The notes beneath the pieces were generated by a model that searched no databases, was not told where the DNA came from, and was given only the letters and a program-made list of their open reading frames with translations. A DNA stretch of 49,054 nucleotides, from the NCBI RefSeq assembly GCF_020171785.1, contig NZ_JAIVAE010000020.1:1-49054 (forward strand). The letters run 5' to 3'. Within the stretch, counting starts at the first letter, position 1; each line of letters begins with the position of its first letter. Positions 1 through 7,806 of the stretch are shown here, in pieces. The translations under genes and the position numbers were made by a program. Origin of the DNA: Guptibacillus hwajinpoensis. Lineage in GTDB: Bacteria > Bacillota > Bacilli > Bacillales > Guptibacillaceae.

Positions 1-35
1 TGCCCTTATTTTATTGTTAAATTAAGATGAAAATA

Positions 36-121
36 TAGAAAGAGTGGCCCTGCGAACAAATTCTTTGTCCGCAGGGCCACTCTTATTTTAATTTACTGGG
101 TTTTGTCCCAGCCTCTTTCAT
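36..121 (-). repeat. Two-hairpin intergenic element with GAGGCTGGGACA motif
   Basis: Read on the minus strand, the region just after the purine permease stop begins with AGAGGCTGGGACAAAACCCAG, which folds into a small CTGGG/CCCAG hairpin (96-100 with 107-111). A 14-bp perfect hairpin follows (41-54 with 70-83). From memory, similar GAGGCTGGGACA strings followed by a hairpin are dispersed in Firmicutes intergenic regions; that is recall, not a search result. A weaker match (GAGACTGGGAACG) lies near 15000. Confidence 0.45.
41..83 (-). terminator. Intrinsic terminator after purine permease
   Basis: Perfect 14-bp inverted repeat (arms 41-54 and 70-83). On the minus strand it is followed by a T-rich stretch (TTCTATATTTTC). 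It probably ends the purine permease transcript; the plus-strand flank is also T-rich, so it could work both ways. Confidence 0.7.
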
Positions 122-124
122 GAT

Positions 125-1417
125 TTAGAGAAAGATGAAATAAAGAATAAATAAGCCACCGAGCGTATACATAATCGGGTGAACTTGCTTCCATTCCTTT
201 TTCGCAATCATCGCAAAAGGATAAAGAATAAAGCCAAGTGCAATCCCTGTCGCCACGCTGAACGTAAGAGGCATCATAATGATGGTGACAAATGCTGGGA
301 TAACCACTTCTAATCGGCTCCAATCAATCTGCTTTACCTCTGTTGCCATAAGGGCACCAACGATAATCAAAGCGGGAGCCGTTACCTCTGGTGTAATGAC
401 GCCTAGAATAGGTGAGAAGAATAGCGCGATGAAGAAACACGCTGAGATAATAACGGATGTGAAGCCAGTACGTCCTCCAACAGCAACTCCGGCAGAAGAC
501 TCTACGAAAGATGCAGTTGTTGATGTACCAAAGATCGCACCGACAACTCCTGATGTTGAGTCCGCAAGTAGGGCGCGTCCTGCATTCGGAATCTGGTTGT
601 CTTTCATAAGACCAGCTTGACTGGCAACGGCGATAAGAGCGCCTGCCGTGTCGAAGAAAGCAACGAATAAGAACGTAAAAATAACGGCTAGAATTTCAGG
701 TGTGAAAATATCTCCTAAGTGCTGAAAGACAACGCCAAATGTTGGCTCAAGGCTCGGTACCTGTCCAACCACCGAAGTAGGAACTTGAACAAGGCCGATG
801 ATCATACCAATGATCGTTGTAATCACAATTCCATAAAAGATACCACCGCGAATACCACGAATCAGCATCATAAGCGTAATGATAAATCCGAAAGCAGCTA
901 ACGCGGTTGTTGGTGTTGTCAGCTGTCCGATTGAAATAAACGTTTCTTCGCTCCCAACAACAATTCCTGCATTTTTAAGACCAACAAAAGCAATGAAAAA
1001 GCCGATTCCAGCTGCAATGGCGTGCTTAAGGTCTTTTGGAATCACGTTAATAATTTTCTCGCGGATTTTCAGTAAGCTCAGAATCATAAAGATAATTCCG
1101 GCAATAAAGACGCCTGTAAGAGCTATTTCCCAATCAATTCCCATTCCAATAACAACGGAGAAGGTGAAGAAAGAGTTAAGTCCCATACTTGGTGCGATCC
1201 CAACAGGGAAGTTAGCAAGAATACCAATAAGCAATGAGCCCACGATCGCGGATAGAGCGGTGGCAGTAAAGAGCGCTCCTTTATCAATGCCGGCTTCACT
1301 TAAGATAATCGGATTCACAACTAATATATAAGCCATGGATAAAAAGGTTGTTATCCCGGCTAACGTTTCTTTTCGATAATTCGTTTCCCGTTCTGAGAAC
1401 TGGAAAAAGTTTTTCAT
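125..1417 (-). CDS. pbuG: NCS2-family guanine/hypoxanthine permease
   Basis: Imports purine bases by proton symport across the cytoplasmic membrane for salvage. The 430-residue protein is very hydrophobic with many membrane segments. It carries family hallmarks: TTFLSMAYILVVNP near the N-terminus, PSMGLNSFFTFSV, FFDTAGALIAVASQ and GTSTTASFVESSAGVAVGGR, and ends with the HPIMY...LYFIFL tail of B. subtilis PbuG. A longer upstream reading frame exists, but the ATG at 1417 is chosen because AGGAGG lies just upstream (1424-1429) and the family N-terminus starts there. A purine riboswitch and terminator precede it, which supports a guanine/hypoxanthine substrate. PbuG and its paralog PbuO cannot be separated here with certainty. 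Confidence 0.9.
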   Translation of the reverse strand: MKNFFQFSERETNYRKETLAGITTFLSMAYILVVNPIILSEAGIDKGALFTATALSAIVGSLLIGILANFPVGIAPSMGLNSFFTFSVVIGMGIDWEIALTGVFIAGIIFMILSLLKIREKIINVIPKDLKHAIAAGIGFFIAFVGLKNAGIVVGSEETFISIGQLTTPTTALAAFGFIITLMMLIRGIRGGIFYGIVITTIIGMIIGLVQVPTSVVGQVPSLEPTFGVVFQHLGDIFTPEILAVIFTFLFVAFFDTAGALIAVASQAGLMKDNQIPNAGRALLADSTSGVVGAIFGTSTTASFVESSAGVAVGGRTGFTSVIISACFFIALFFSPILGVITPEVTAPALIIVGALMATEVKQIDWSRLEVVIPAFVTIIMMPLTFSVATGIALGFILYPFAMIAKKEWKQVHPIMYTLGGLFILYFIFL

Positions 1418-1439
1418 GGTAGACCCTCCTGATTCAAAT

Positions 1440-1465
1440 AAAAAAACTCTGGCCAGAAACCAGAG
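1440..1465 (-). terminator. Riboswitch expression-platform terminator
   Basis: On the minus strand CTCTGG pairs with CCAGAG around a short loop and is followed directly by a run of T. It lies between the purine aptamer and the permease start, the position expected for the OFF-state terminator of a guanine-repressed leader. Confidence 0.8.
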
Positions 1466-1500
1466 CATCATCACAAGGAAATATGAAAAACTTCATAATT

Positions 1501-1568
1501 CCTTGTAGACAAGCCATTCTCGGTAGCTGGTAGAAACGTTCAGGCCCTATTCCTGAACTTATACAAGG
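1501..1568 (-). promoter_or_regulatory. Purine (guanine-type) riboswitch aptamer
   Basis: On the minus strand the element opens CCTTGTA and closes TACAAGG (P1). Inside are P2 (GTTCAGG/CCTGAAC, 7-nt loop), the conserved GTTTCTACC joining segment, and P3 (AGCTA/TGGCT, 7-nt loop CCGAGAA). The base just before the 3' strand of P1 is C, the position that pairs with guanine in known aptamers (U there means adenine). The J3/1 joint reads TGTC, one base longer than the usual GAC. With the downstream terminator it should switch the permease off when guanine or hypoxanthine is plentiful. Confidence 0.93.
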
Positions 1569-1733
1569 TTTAGTCATATGATAAATTTATAACGAGAATC
1601 ATAACAATGAAGGAAAGACGGGTCAATCGTTTTTGTTAATGTTTCAGTATTCATTGTTTTCTAATTTGCATTACAAATATAAAAATAAATAGGGAAATGT
1701 TAAAAATTATGTAATTTGTAAGAATACAAAACA

Positions 1734-1762
1734 TTGAAGCCTATTATATGGTAATGTAAATA
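1734..1762 (+). promoter_or_regulatory. Possible sigma-A promoter for Spo0E-like gene
   Basis: TTGAAG at 1734-1739, a 17-bp spacer, then TAAATA at 1757-1762, about 27 bases before the start codon. The -10 match is moderate. Confidence 0.4.
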
Positions 1763-1788
1763 TAAGACAAATATAGAGGGAGAGCGCT

Positions 1789-1959
1789 ATGTTGCTGCAG
1801 AATCTAGAAAACGAAATTCAGACGTTGCGAATGGTGCTTTATGATCTAGGACAAGAAGTAGATGACTACTCAAGCGGGAAAATTCTCCTTTTGAGTAAAC
1901 GATTAGACGAGAAAATTATTCAGTATCAGAAGCTGAAAAAATACAAGTGCCATCATTAA
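1789..1959 (+). CDS. Spo0E-like aspartyl-phosphate phosphatase
   Basis: A 56-residue protein of the Spo0E/YisI/YnzD family, small helical-hairpin phosphatases that in Bacillus remove phosphate from Spo0A~P and delay sporulation. Residues 4-23 form the first helix (ENEIQTLRMVLYDLG). The family signature S-x-x-L-D appears in SKRLDEKIIQYQ, where the Asp is the catalytic residue. The start is ATG with GAGGGAGAG upstream. It is monocistronic, flanked by the riboswitch region and a bidirectional terminator shared with the convergent glutamine synthetase gene. The partner may be Spo0A or another response regulator; sequence does not decide. Confidence 0.85.
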   Translation: MLLQNLENEIQTLRMVLYDLGQEVDDYSSGKILLLSKRLDEKIIQYQKLKKYKCHH

Positions 1960-1979
1960 TAAACTTTCCAGAAAATGCG

Positions 1980-2016
1980 AAAAGGAGCACCCTCTACTAT
2001 GAGGATGCTCCTTTTT
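1980..2016. terminator. Bidirectional terminator between spo0E-like gene and glnA
   Basis: Inverted repeat with 15-nt arms (1980-1994 and 2001-2015) and one mismatch, A-rich on the left and T-rich on the right, between convergent genes. Confidence 0.85.
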
Positions 2017-2024
2017 GTATTGTT

Positions 2025-3347
2025 CTATTTATTCATGTAGCGATCAACTTCCCATTGACTTACCATAAGAGAATATTCAATCCATTCTTTTTCTTTTTCT
2101 TCGATATACACTTTAGAAGTATGGTCACCTAGAGCTTCCATCACAACTTTATCTTCACGAAGTGACTTGATTGCTTCCTTCAAGTTTGTTGGAAGTGTTG
2201 GCACATCATCTGTGTCTACTTCATAAAGGTTACGTGTTTCTGGCGCGCCAGCATCAAGATCGTGACGAATTCCTTCAAGACCTGCATGAATAACGGCAGC
2301 AAGCGTTAGGTAAGGGTTAGCTGTTGGATCCGGGTTACGAATTTCAAAGCGAGTACCCATTCCACGCGTTGTAGGAACGCGAATCATACAGCTTCGGTTA
2401 GAGTGAGACCATGCCACACTGACAGGTGCTTCATAACCAGGTACAAGACGCTTATAAGAGTTTACGTTCGGGTTCGTAATGGCTGCTAGGCCATTTGCAT
2501 GTGAAAGGATACCAGCCATAAACTGTTTCATTGTTTTGGAGATGCCTTCTGGATCGTTTTCATCGTAAAACGCGCTCTCGCCATCCGTGAATAGAGAAAG
2601 GTGACAGTGCATACCAGAACCATTTTCACCAGCGATTGGCTTCGGCATGAACGTAGCATGGTAGTCGTGGCTTGTCGCAACATCTTTTACAACATTTTTG
2701 AACGTTTGAATGTTGTCAGCCGCTTTAATGACGCTATCGAAACGGAAGTTAATTTCATGCTGTCCTTGTGCTACTTCGTGGTGAGAAGCTTCCATTTCAA
2801 AACCGAATTTCTTAAGCGTACGAACGATATCACGACGTACTTGATCACCTTTATCTTTAGGTGAAGCATCGAAATAACCTGCGCGGTCATTCATCTTACG
2901 AATTGGATAACCGTCTTTATCTAGCTTGAAAAGGAAGAATTCTGGTTCTGGACCAACGTTAACTGTATAGCCCATATCTTCTGCTTCCTTCATTGCTCGT
3001 TTCAAAATGAAGCGTGGGTCACCTTCGAATGGTTCACCGTCTGGAGTATGAATGTCGCAAATAAAGCGAGCGATACAATCCTGATCAACAGCGTCCGGTA
3101 GGACTTTGAATGTTTCAAGGTCAGGGAAGAGGTACATATCACTTTCCTGTATATCAGAGAAACCAGCAATGGAAGAGCTGTCAAACATTGCTTCGTTGTT
3201 CATCACACTTTCCAACTCTTCTATTGGAAGTTCAACGTTCTTTGTTTCACCAAGCATGTCCGTAAATTCAAGACGAATAAATTCGACTTTCTTTTCTTTT
3301 GCTTCCTTCATGATGTCCTGTTGAATACTATTCTTTGTTAATGTCAT
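2025..3347 (-). CDS. glnA: Glutamine synthetase, type I
   Basis: Makes glutamine from glutamate, ammonia and ATP; a cytoplasmic dodecamer. The 440-residue protein has the N-terminal beta-grasp (EFIRLEFTDMLGETKNVELP), the metal-site segment GPEPEFFLFKLD, HHEVAQGQHEINF, the ATP-binding signature FMPKPIAGENGSGMHCHLSL, NPNVNSYKRLVPGYEAPV and NRSCMIRVP. The frame stays open a further 57 codons upstream, but ATG 3347 fits family length and has AGGTGAGG upstream; the extension runs through a regulatory box, so it is probably not coding. No glnR adjoins it, unlike the usual glnRA operon, so this may be a second glutamine synthetase. A perfect TnrA/GlnR box lies upstream. Confidence 0.93.
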   Translation of the reverse strand: MTLTKNSIQQDIMKEAKEKKVEFIRLEFTDMLGETKNVELPIEELESVMNNEAMFDSSSIAGFSDIQESDMYLFPDLETFKVLPDAVDQDCIARFICDIHTPDGEPFEGDPRFILKRAMKEAEDMGYTVNVGPEPEFFLFKLDKDGYPIRKMNDRAGYFDASPKDKGDQVRRDIVRTLKKFGFEMEASHHEVAQGQHEINFRFDSVIKAADNIQTFKNVVKDVATSHDYHATFMPKPIAGENGSGMHCHLSLFTDGESAFYDENDPEGISKTMKQFMAGILSHANGLAAITNPNVNSYKRLVPGYEAPVSVAWSHSNRSCMIRVPTTRGMGTRFEIRNPDPTANPYLTLAAVIHAGLEGIRHDLDAGAPETRNLYEVDTDDVPTLPTNLKEAIKSLREDKVVMEALGDHTSKVYIEEKEKEWIEYSLMVSQWEVDRYMNK

Positions 3348-3421
3348 GGATTCAATAACCTCACCTTTAATTTTTTTGTTAGTGTTCATTTTAATGATAT
3401 TTACAGATAATTGTGTTTTTA

Positions 3422-3438
3422 TGTAAGGAATCCTAACA
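3422..3438. promoter_or_regulatory. TnrA/GlnR box upstream of glnA
   Basis: TGTAA, seven bases, TAACA: an exact match to TGTNA-N7-TNACA. It lies 75-91 bases upstream of the glnA start, so nitrogen-status control by TnrA or GlnR is likely. Confidence 0.8.
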
Positions 3439-3541
3439 TAAAAGTTAAACACGAATTGATGACTTGAATATGTGTGTATTAATAACCTTAGTAAGAGTGG
3501 AATAAACCACTTTTTCACATGAAACTTTTTTTAAAAATATT

Positions 3542-3555
3542 TGAAAACGCTAACA
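3542..3555. promoter_or_regulatory. cre box (CcpA site)
   Basis: TGAAAACGCTAACA matches TGWAANCGNTNWCA at every defined position. It sits between glnA (minus) and the siderophore operon (plus), so either or both could be under carbon catabolite control. Confidence 0.65.
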
Positions 3556-3637
3556 AAACCGTAGGAATAGCGTTTGATGCAATCTGAAATTCATGAGATG
3601 AGATAGACAAGAAGGAAAGAAGGTGCTATCATTCTAA

Positions 3638-3661
3638 ATGATAATGAATCTCAATATCATT
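3638..3661. promoter_or_regulatory. Fur box upstream of siderophore uptake operon
   Basis: TGATAATGAATCTCA at 3639-3653 matches the 7-1-7 Fur pattern TGATAATnATTATCA at 12 of 14 defined positions, and the flank ATATCATT extends the dyad. It is directly upstream of the binding-protein RBS, so iron repression is expected. Confidence 0.75.
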
Positions 3662-3676
3662 TAGGGGGTACATACA

Positions 3677-4624
3677 ATGAAAGTTACAAACAAGAGGATT
3701 ACTCTTATTCTGATGTTAATCCTCGTTCTTATACTTGCTGCTTGCGGTAATGAGAACGAAAAGAGTGAAGGCAGTGAAGAGATGAAAACCTTCTCCTTAC
3801 CAGATGGACAGGAGTTTGACATACCTAAGAATCCAGAACGAATCGTTGCAACGGATTACGTTGGTTATTTCCTCGCGCTTGGGATTACGCCGGTAGGAGC
3901 TCCAGATCAATTTGTTCTTGATAATCCTTATTTTACGGAAGAGCAAATCGCTGATATTGAAGATATTGGCACGCCACCTTCAGTAGAGAAGGTAACATCA
4001 TTAGATCCTGATTTAATTGTTGTGACGGATCAAGAACAATATGATTTGCTGTCAAAAATTGCGCCAACTGTGCTTATGCCGTTTGGAACATATGATTCTC
4101 TAGATGAAGAAGTAACCGCAATGGGTGAAATTGCAGGAAAAGAAGAAGCTGCGGATGAGTGGATCAACCAATTTGATGAAAAAGCAGAAGCCGCAAGGAA
4201 AGAATTAGACAGTGTTATCGGTGAAGATGAGACGGTTGGAATTTATGAAGTGCAAACAAAAGATTTCTATGTGTTCGGAGATAACTTTGGACGTGGTGGT
4301 CAGGTCATTTATGATGCATTAGAGTTGAAAGCTCCTGAGAAAATTCAAAAGGATGTCATCGAAGGCGACAATTGGAAGAAAATATCGCTTGAAGTATTAC
4401 CTGAATACGCAGCAGATCATATGTTTTATACCGAGTATGCTGCTGAGGATAATCAAGATGTGCTAAAGGAAACGAAAGAAAGTGCACTTTGGCAGAATCT
4501 AGATGCTGTGAAGAACGGTCACCTCTATGAAATGAATTTTGAAGATATGTATTATTATGACCCAATCGCTGTTGAAGGTCAGCTTGATTTGATCGTCAAC
4601 ACACTAAAAGATAATAACAAGTAA
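3677..4624 (+). CDS. Iron-siderophore ABC transporter, substrate-binding lipoprotein
   Basis: Captures a ferric siderophore outside the membrane and delivers it to the FecCD-type permeases encoded next. Of 315 residues, 1-22 are a lipoprotein signal peptide with lipobox LAAC (lipidated Cys23). The body is a FhuD/FepB-type class III binding protein: NPERIVATDYVGYFLALGI, the SLDPDLIVVTDQ strand, and a long helix near 155-180 linking two lobes. ATG follows AGGGGGT. A strong terminator after the gene probably makes binding protein more abundant than permease. The chelate type (hydroxamate, citrate or catechol) cannot be read from sequence. Confidence 0.92.
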   Translation: MKVTNKRITLILMLILVLILAACGNENEKSEGSEEMKTFSLPDGQEFDIPKNPERIVATDYVGYFLALGITPVGAPDQFVLDNPYFTEEQIADIEDIGTPPSVEKVTSLDPDLIVVTDQEQYDLLSKIAPTVLMPFGTYDSLDEEVTAMGEIAGKEEAADEWINQFDEKAEAARKELDSVIGEDETVGIYEVQTKDFYVFGDNFGRGGQVIYDALELKAPEKIQKDVIEGDNWKKISLEVLPEYAADHMFYTEYAAEDNQDVLKETKESALWQNLDAVKNGHLYEMNFEDMYYYDPIAVEGQLDLIVNTLKDNNK

Positions 4625-4630
4625 ATAAGA

Positions 4631-4662
4631 AGTCCTGGTGCCAGGCACCGGGACTATTTTTC
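4631..4662 (+). terminator. Attenuating terminator built on the GGTGCCAGGCACC repeat
   Basis: Arms 4631-4642 and 4644-4655 (AGTCCTGGTGCC/GGCACCGGGACT) pair with one T-G wobble and are followed by ATTTTTC. The centre is the core of the dispersed repeat (4637-4649). It lies between the binding-protein gene and the permease genes, so it likely lowers read-through. Confidence 0.8.
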
Positions 4663-4687
4663 AATACATAAAGCAAGGAGTCATCCT

Positions 4688-5740
4688 ATGTCAAAGAAAG
4701 CTGAACCGACGGCAAAACCAATAGAAAATCAGCTCGCTGTTCAATCGCGACCTGTTACAGCGATGCTCATTCTTGTTGCAGGTAGTGCTGCCCTCGTCTT
4801 GAGCTTGGGACTATCGGTCGCACTTGGAGCGGCAGATATTAAGTTGATGACAGTTTGGCAAGCGATTTTTCAATTTGATGCCACCTCAACCGAACATTCC
4901 ATCATTCGTGAGTTTCGAATGCCTCGCTCAGTTGCCGACATCTTAATTGGCGCAAGTTTTGCAGTAGCTGGAGCGATCATGCAGGGAGTGACTCGAAATC
5001 CTCTTGCAGACTCGGGGTTACTTGGTTTAAATGCTGGGGCAACCTTGATGATTGCGCTTAGCTTTGCCTTTTTCCCCGGACTTTCCTATACCAACCTGAT
5101 GTTATTTTCTTTCGTTGGTGCTGGGATTGGGGCTGGACTTGTATTCGGTATCGGTTCTCTCTCTCGAAATGGACTATCACCGATTCGTTTAGTCCTAGCA
5201 GGGGCTGCGGTTAGTGCACTTTTTACCGCAGTTAGTGAAGGCGTTGCCATCTATTTTCAACTCTCACAAAATCTTGCCTTTTGGTTTGCGGGAGGAACAG
5301 CTGGTTTGAAATGGCCACAAATTCAAATTTTATTGCCGTGGATCGTGATTGCGCTTATTGTGGCACTGTTTCTTTCAAAGTCGATTTCGCTACTCAGTCT
5401 TGGGGAAGATGTGGCTGTAGGTCTTGGGCAGCGCACAAAATTAATCAAAGCGCTTGCTTCGGTTGTTGTACTCGTGCTTGCAGGAGCTGCCGTATCAGCA
5501 GTTGGTCCAATTGGGTTTGTAGGTCTTGTGATTCCTCATATTGCGAGGTTTCTTGTCGGTGTGGATTACCGATGGATTGTTCCATGCTCGGCGGTTCTTG
5601 GAGGGTTATTTATGATTGTTGCTGACATGGGAGCAAGGCTGATTAATGCCCCATATGAAACGCCAATTGGGGCGATTTTCGCTCTTGTCGGTGTCCCTTT
5701 CTTTCTATACGTAGCGAGACGTGAAGGGAGGGAGCTGTGA
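4688..5740 (+). CDS. FecCD-family siderophore permease subunit 1
   Basis: One of two membrane subunits carrying the ferric siderophore inward. The 350-residue protein has about nine or ten membrane segments after a hydrophilic N-terminus of roughly 25 residues. FecCD signatures include REFRMPRSVADILIGASFAV, GAIMQGVTRNPLADSGLLG, and the ATPase-coupling loop region VGPIGFVGLVIPHIAR. ATG has AAGGAG upstream. It overlaps the next gene by one base (TGATG), so the two are translationally coupled and probably made in equal amounts. Confidence 0.93.
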   Translation: MSKKAEPTAKPIENQLAVQSRPVTAMLILVAGSAALVLSLGLSVALGAADIKLMTVWQAIFQFDATSTEHSIIREFRMPRSVADILIGASFAVAGAIMQGVTRNPLADSGLLGLNAGATLMIALSFAFFPGLSYTNLMLFSFVGAGIGAGLVFGIGSLSRNGLSPIRLVLAGAAVSALFTAVSEGVAIYFQLSQNLAFWFAGGTAGLKWPQIQILLPWIVIALIVALFLSKSISLLSLGEDVAVGLGQRTKLIKALASVVVLVLAGAAVSAVGPIGFVGLVIPHIARFLVGVDYRWIVPCSAVLGGLFMIVADMGARLINAPYETPIGAIFALVGVPFFLYVARREGREL

Positions 5741-6774
5741 TGAATGTTGACTCTTTATTTCACGTACAGCGGAAAAGAAATCGCAGGCGCTATGTGATGA
5801 TGGGTATTTTCCTATTCCTTATCATTGCGACCTTTTTTATTAGCTTAAATACAGGGTTAACGAAATTAAGTCCTAGCGAGGTCGTGAAAACGTTGTTTGG
5901 CAGTGGCACAGAGAAGCAGTCGTTAATTTTATTTGAATTTCGCTTGCCTCGAATCGTTATTGCCATCCTTGTTGGCGCCGGGTTAGCGGTATCTGGCTGT
6001 ATCCTTCAAGGGATTTCACGTAATGCTCTTGCAGATCCGGGTATACTCGGAATCAATAGTGGGGCTGCTTTAATGGTTGTTCTATTTATCTCCTTTTTCC
6101 CGAAAACGACGGATGCCCCTATTCTCCTTATGCCTTTTCTAGCGTTAATAGGCGGGTGTGTTACAGCAATCGTCATTTATGCGCTTTCGTACAGCAAAAG
6201 AGAAGGGTTAATGCCTCAGCGATTGATATTAAATGGGATTGCGGTCGCTGCCGGGATTAGTGCTCTTATTACCATCTTAACGCTTCGAATGGATCCGTTC
6301 GACTATCAGTTTATCGCTGTTTGGCTTGCGGGAAAGATCTGGGGGACAACGTGGGTTCATGTGCTCACGTTACTGCCATGGATCTTCGTTTTATTTGCAT
6401 TGATCTTCTATAAAGCAAGAACGCTAGATGGATTGAATTTTGGGGAGAAACTCGCGACCGGAATGGGTGTGAAAGTAGAAAAAGAGCGTTTCTTACTTCT
6501 GGGCGCTTCGGTCGCACTTGCATCCGCTTGTGTGTCTGTAAGTGGAGGAATTGGTTTCGTTGGTCTTGTTGGTCCCCATCTTGCACGACAGTTAGTCGGA
6601 AATGATCACAGATTCCTTTTGCCATTATCAGCTCTCGCAGGTGGACTTGTGCTTTTAGTAGCGGATACGATTGGTCGAACGATTCTAGCACCATCTGAAA
6701 TTCATGCTGGTATTATGGTAGCGATTATCGGAGCACCGTACTTTTTATATTTACTTGCTAGAGCAAAAGCTTAG
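5740..6774 (+). CDS. FecCD-family siderophore permease subunit 2
   Basis: Second membrane subunit, 344 residues with multiple membrane segments. Family motifs: FEFRLPRIVIAILVGAGLAV, GCILQGISRNALADPGILG, and GGIGFVGLVGPHLARQLVG near the C-terminal third. The ATG at 5740 is preferred over an in-frame GTG at 5737 because GGGAGGGAG is only two bases from the GTG. It overlaps the stop codon of subunit 1. Confidence 0.93.
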   Translation: MNVDSLFHVQRKRNRRRYVMMGIFLFLIIATFFISLNTGLTKLSPSEVVKTLFGSGTEKQSLILFEFRLPRIVIAILVGAGLAVSGCILQGISRNALADPGILGINSGAALMVVLFISFFPKTTDAPILLMPFLALIGGCVTAIVIYALSYSKREGLMPQRLILNGIAVAAGISALITILTLRMDPFDYQFIAVWLAGKIWGTTWVHVLTLLPWIFVLFALIFYKARTLDGLNFGEKLATGMGVKVEKERFLLLGASVALASACVSVSGGIGFVGLVGPHLARQLVGNDHRFLLPLSALAGGLVLLVADTIGRTILAPSEIHAGIMVAIIGAPYFLYLLARAKA

Positions 6775-6786
6775 GAGGCGAATGAT

Positions 6787-7788
6787 ATGAAGAATGAAAT
6801 TTATGATGTGACGATCATTGGTGGAGGGCCAATTGGGTTATTTACAGCTTTTTATAGCGGCATGCGTGAGCTTAAGACGAAAGTTATTGAATACCTTCCG
6901 CAAGTTGGTGGGAAGGTAACCTACTTCTATCCAGAGAAAATTCTACGAGATATCGGTGCGATTCCTGGCATTTCCGGAGCAGATTTGATCAAACAGCTTG
7001 AAGAACAGGCGAGCACATTTGATCCAACAATGGTGTTTGGGGAAAGAGTAGACGATCTTGAGCGAGCTGAGGACGGAACCTATATTTTAACGAGTCATAA
7101 TGGAGAAAAGCACTTTACTCGGACCGTTATTTTAGCTATTGGACATGGGACGCTTGGGGTGAAAAAGCTTCCAGTTGATGGAGCGGAGTATTTTGAAGGG
7201 AAGAATCTTTATTATGCCGTGGATCGTGTGGAAAGCTTCAGGGGTAAGCACGTTCTGATTTCTGGAGGAGGCGATTCGGCAATCGATTGGGCGAATCGTC
7301 TTGAACCTATCGCAGATAAAGTAACGATTGTTCATCGCAGAGAGGCTTTTAGTGGTCATGAAAGTAGTATCACAGAGATGAACAACTCGGAAACACACAT
7401 CAAATGTTCGTGCTATGTATCTGACGTGATTGGTAAGGAGCGTATTGATAAGGTTGTTCTTACTCATGTCGACACAGGTGAAAAAGAAGTAGTTGAAATC
7501 GATGCCCTCCTTGTTAATCATGGATTTAATCTCGACTTAGGCGGCATCCAAAACTGGGGAATGACGATGAACGAAGGAAAAGTCGTTACGGATGCAAAAA
7601 TGGAAACGAGTATACCTGGAATTTTTGCAGTAGGAGATATCGTCACCTATCCACATCGTTTAACGCTCATTGCTGGCGGTCTTGCGGAAGGACCAAAAGC
7701 ATTGAATAGTGCGAAGGCCTATCTAGATCCTGAGGCAGAAGCCATGGCGATGTATTCGACGCACCATAAAGATTTTGTAGAAGTATAA
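6787..7788 (+). CDS. Ferredoxin/flavodoxin-NADP+ reductase, YumC/YcgT type
   Basis: FAD-dependent, thioredoxin-reductase-like ferredoxin-NADP+ oxidoreductase. The 333-residue protein has an N-terminal FAD dinucleotide fold (TIIGGGPIGLFTAFYSG), a central NADPH fold (LISGGGDSAIDWANRLEP, then IVHRREAFSGHE), and a C-terminal FAD contact (GIFAVGDIVTYPHRLTLIAGGLAEGPKALNSAKAYLDP). The CxxC of thioredoxin reductases is absent, as in YumC. It sits 12 bases after the permease gene and just before the ATPase gene, with a good AGGAGG site. That placement suggests it supplies electrons to reduce imported ferric siderophore in the cytoplasm; this is inferred from context. Confidence 0.88.
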   Translation: MKNEIYDVTIIGGGPIGLFTAFYSGMRELKTKVIEYLPQVGGKVTYFYPEKILRDIGAIPGISGADLIKQLEEQASTFDPTMVFGERVDDLERAEDGTYILTSHNGEKHFTRTVILAIGHGTLGVKKLPVDGAEYFEGKNLYYAVDRVESFRGKHVLISGGGDSAIDWANRLEPIADKVTIVHRREAFSGHESSITEMNNSETHIKCSCYVSDVIGKERIDKVVLTHVDTGEKEVVEIDALLVNHGFNLDLGGIQNWGMTMNEGKVVTDAKMETSIPGIFAVGDIVTYPHRLTLIAGGLAEGPKALNSAKAYLDPEAEAMAMYSTHHKDFVEV

Positions 7789-7806
7789 GCGAAAGGAGTG
7801 AGCGTC

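Noticed and set aside
3348-3518. Upstream extension of the glutamine synthetase frame by 57 codons
   Set aside because: It would run through the perfect TnrA/GlnR box, has no RBS, and adds residues that type I enzymes lack. ATG 3347 has a good RBS.
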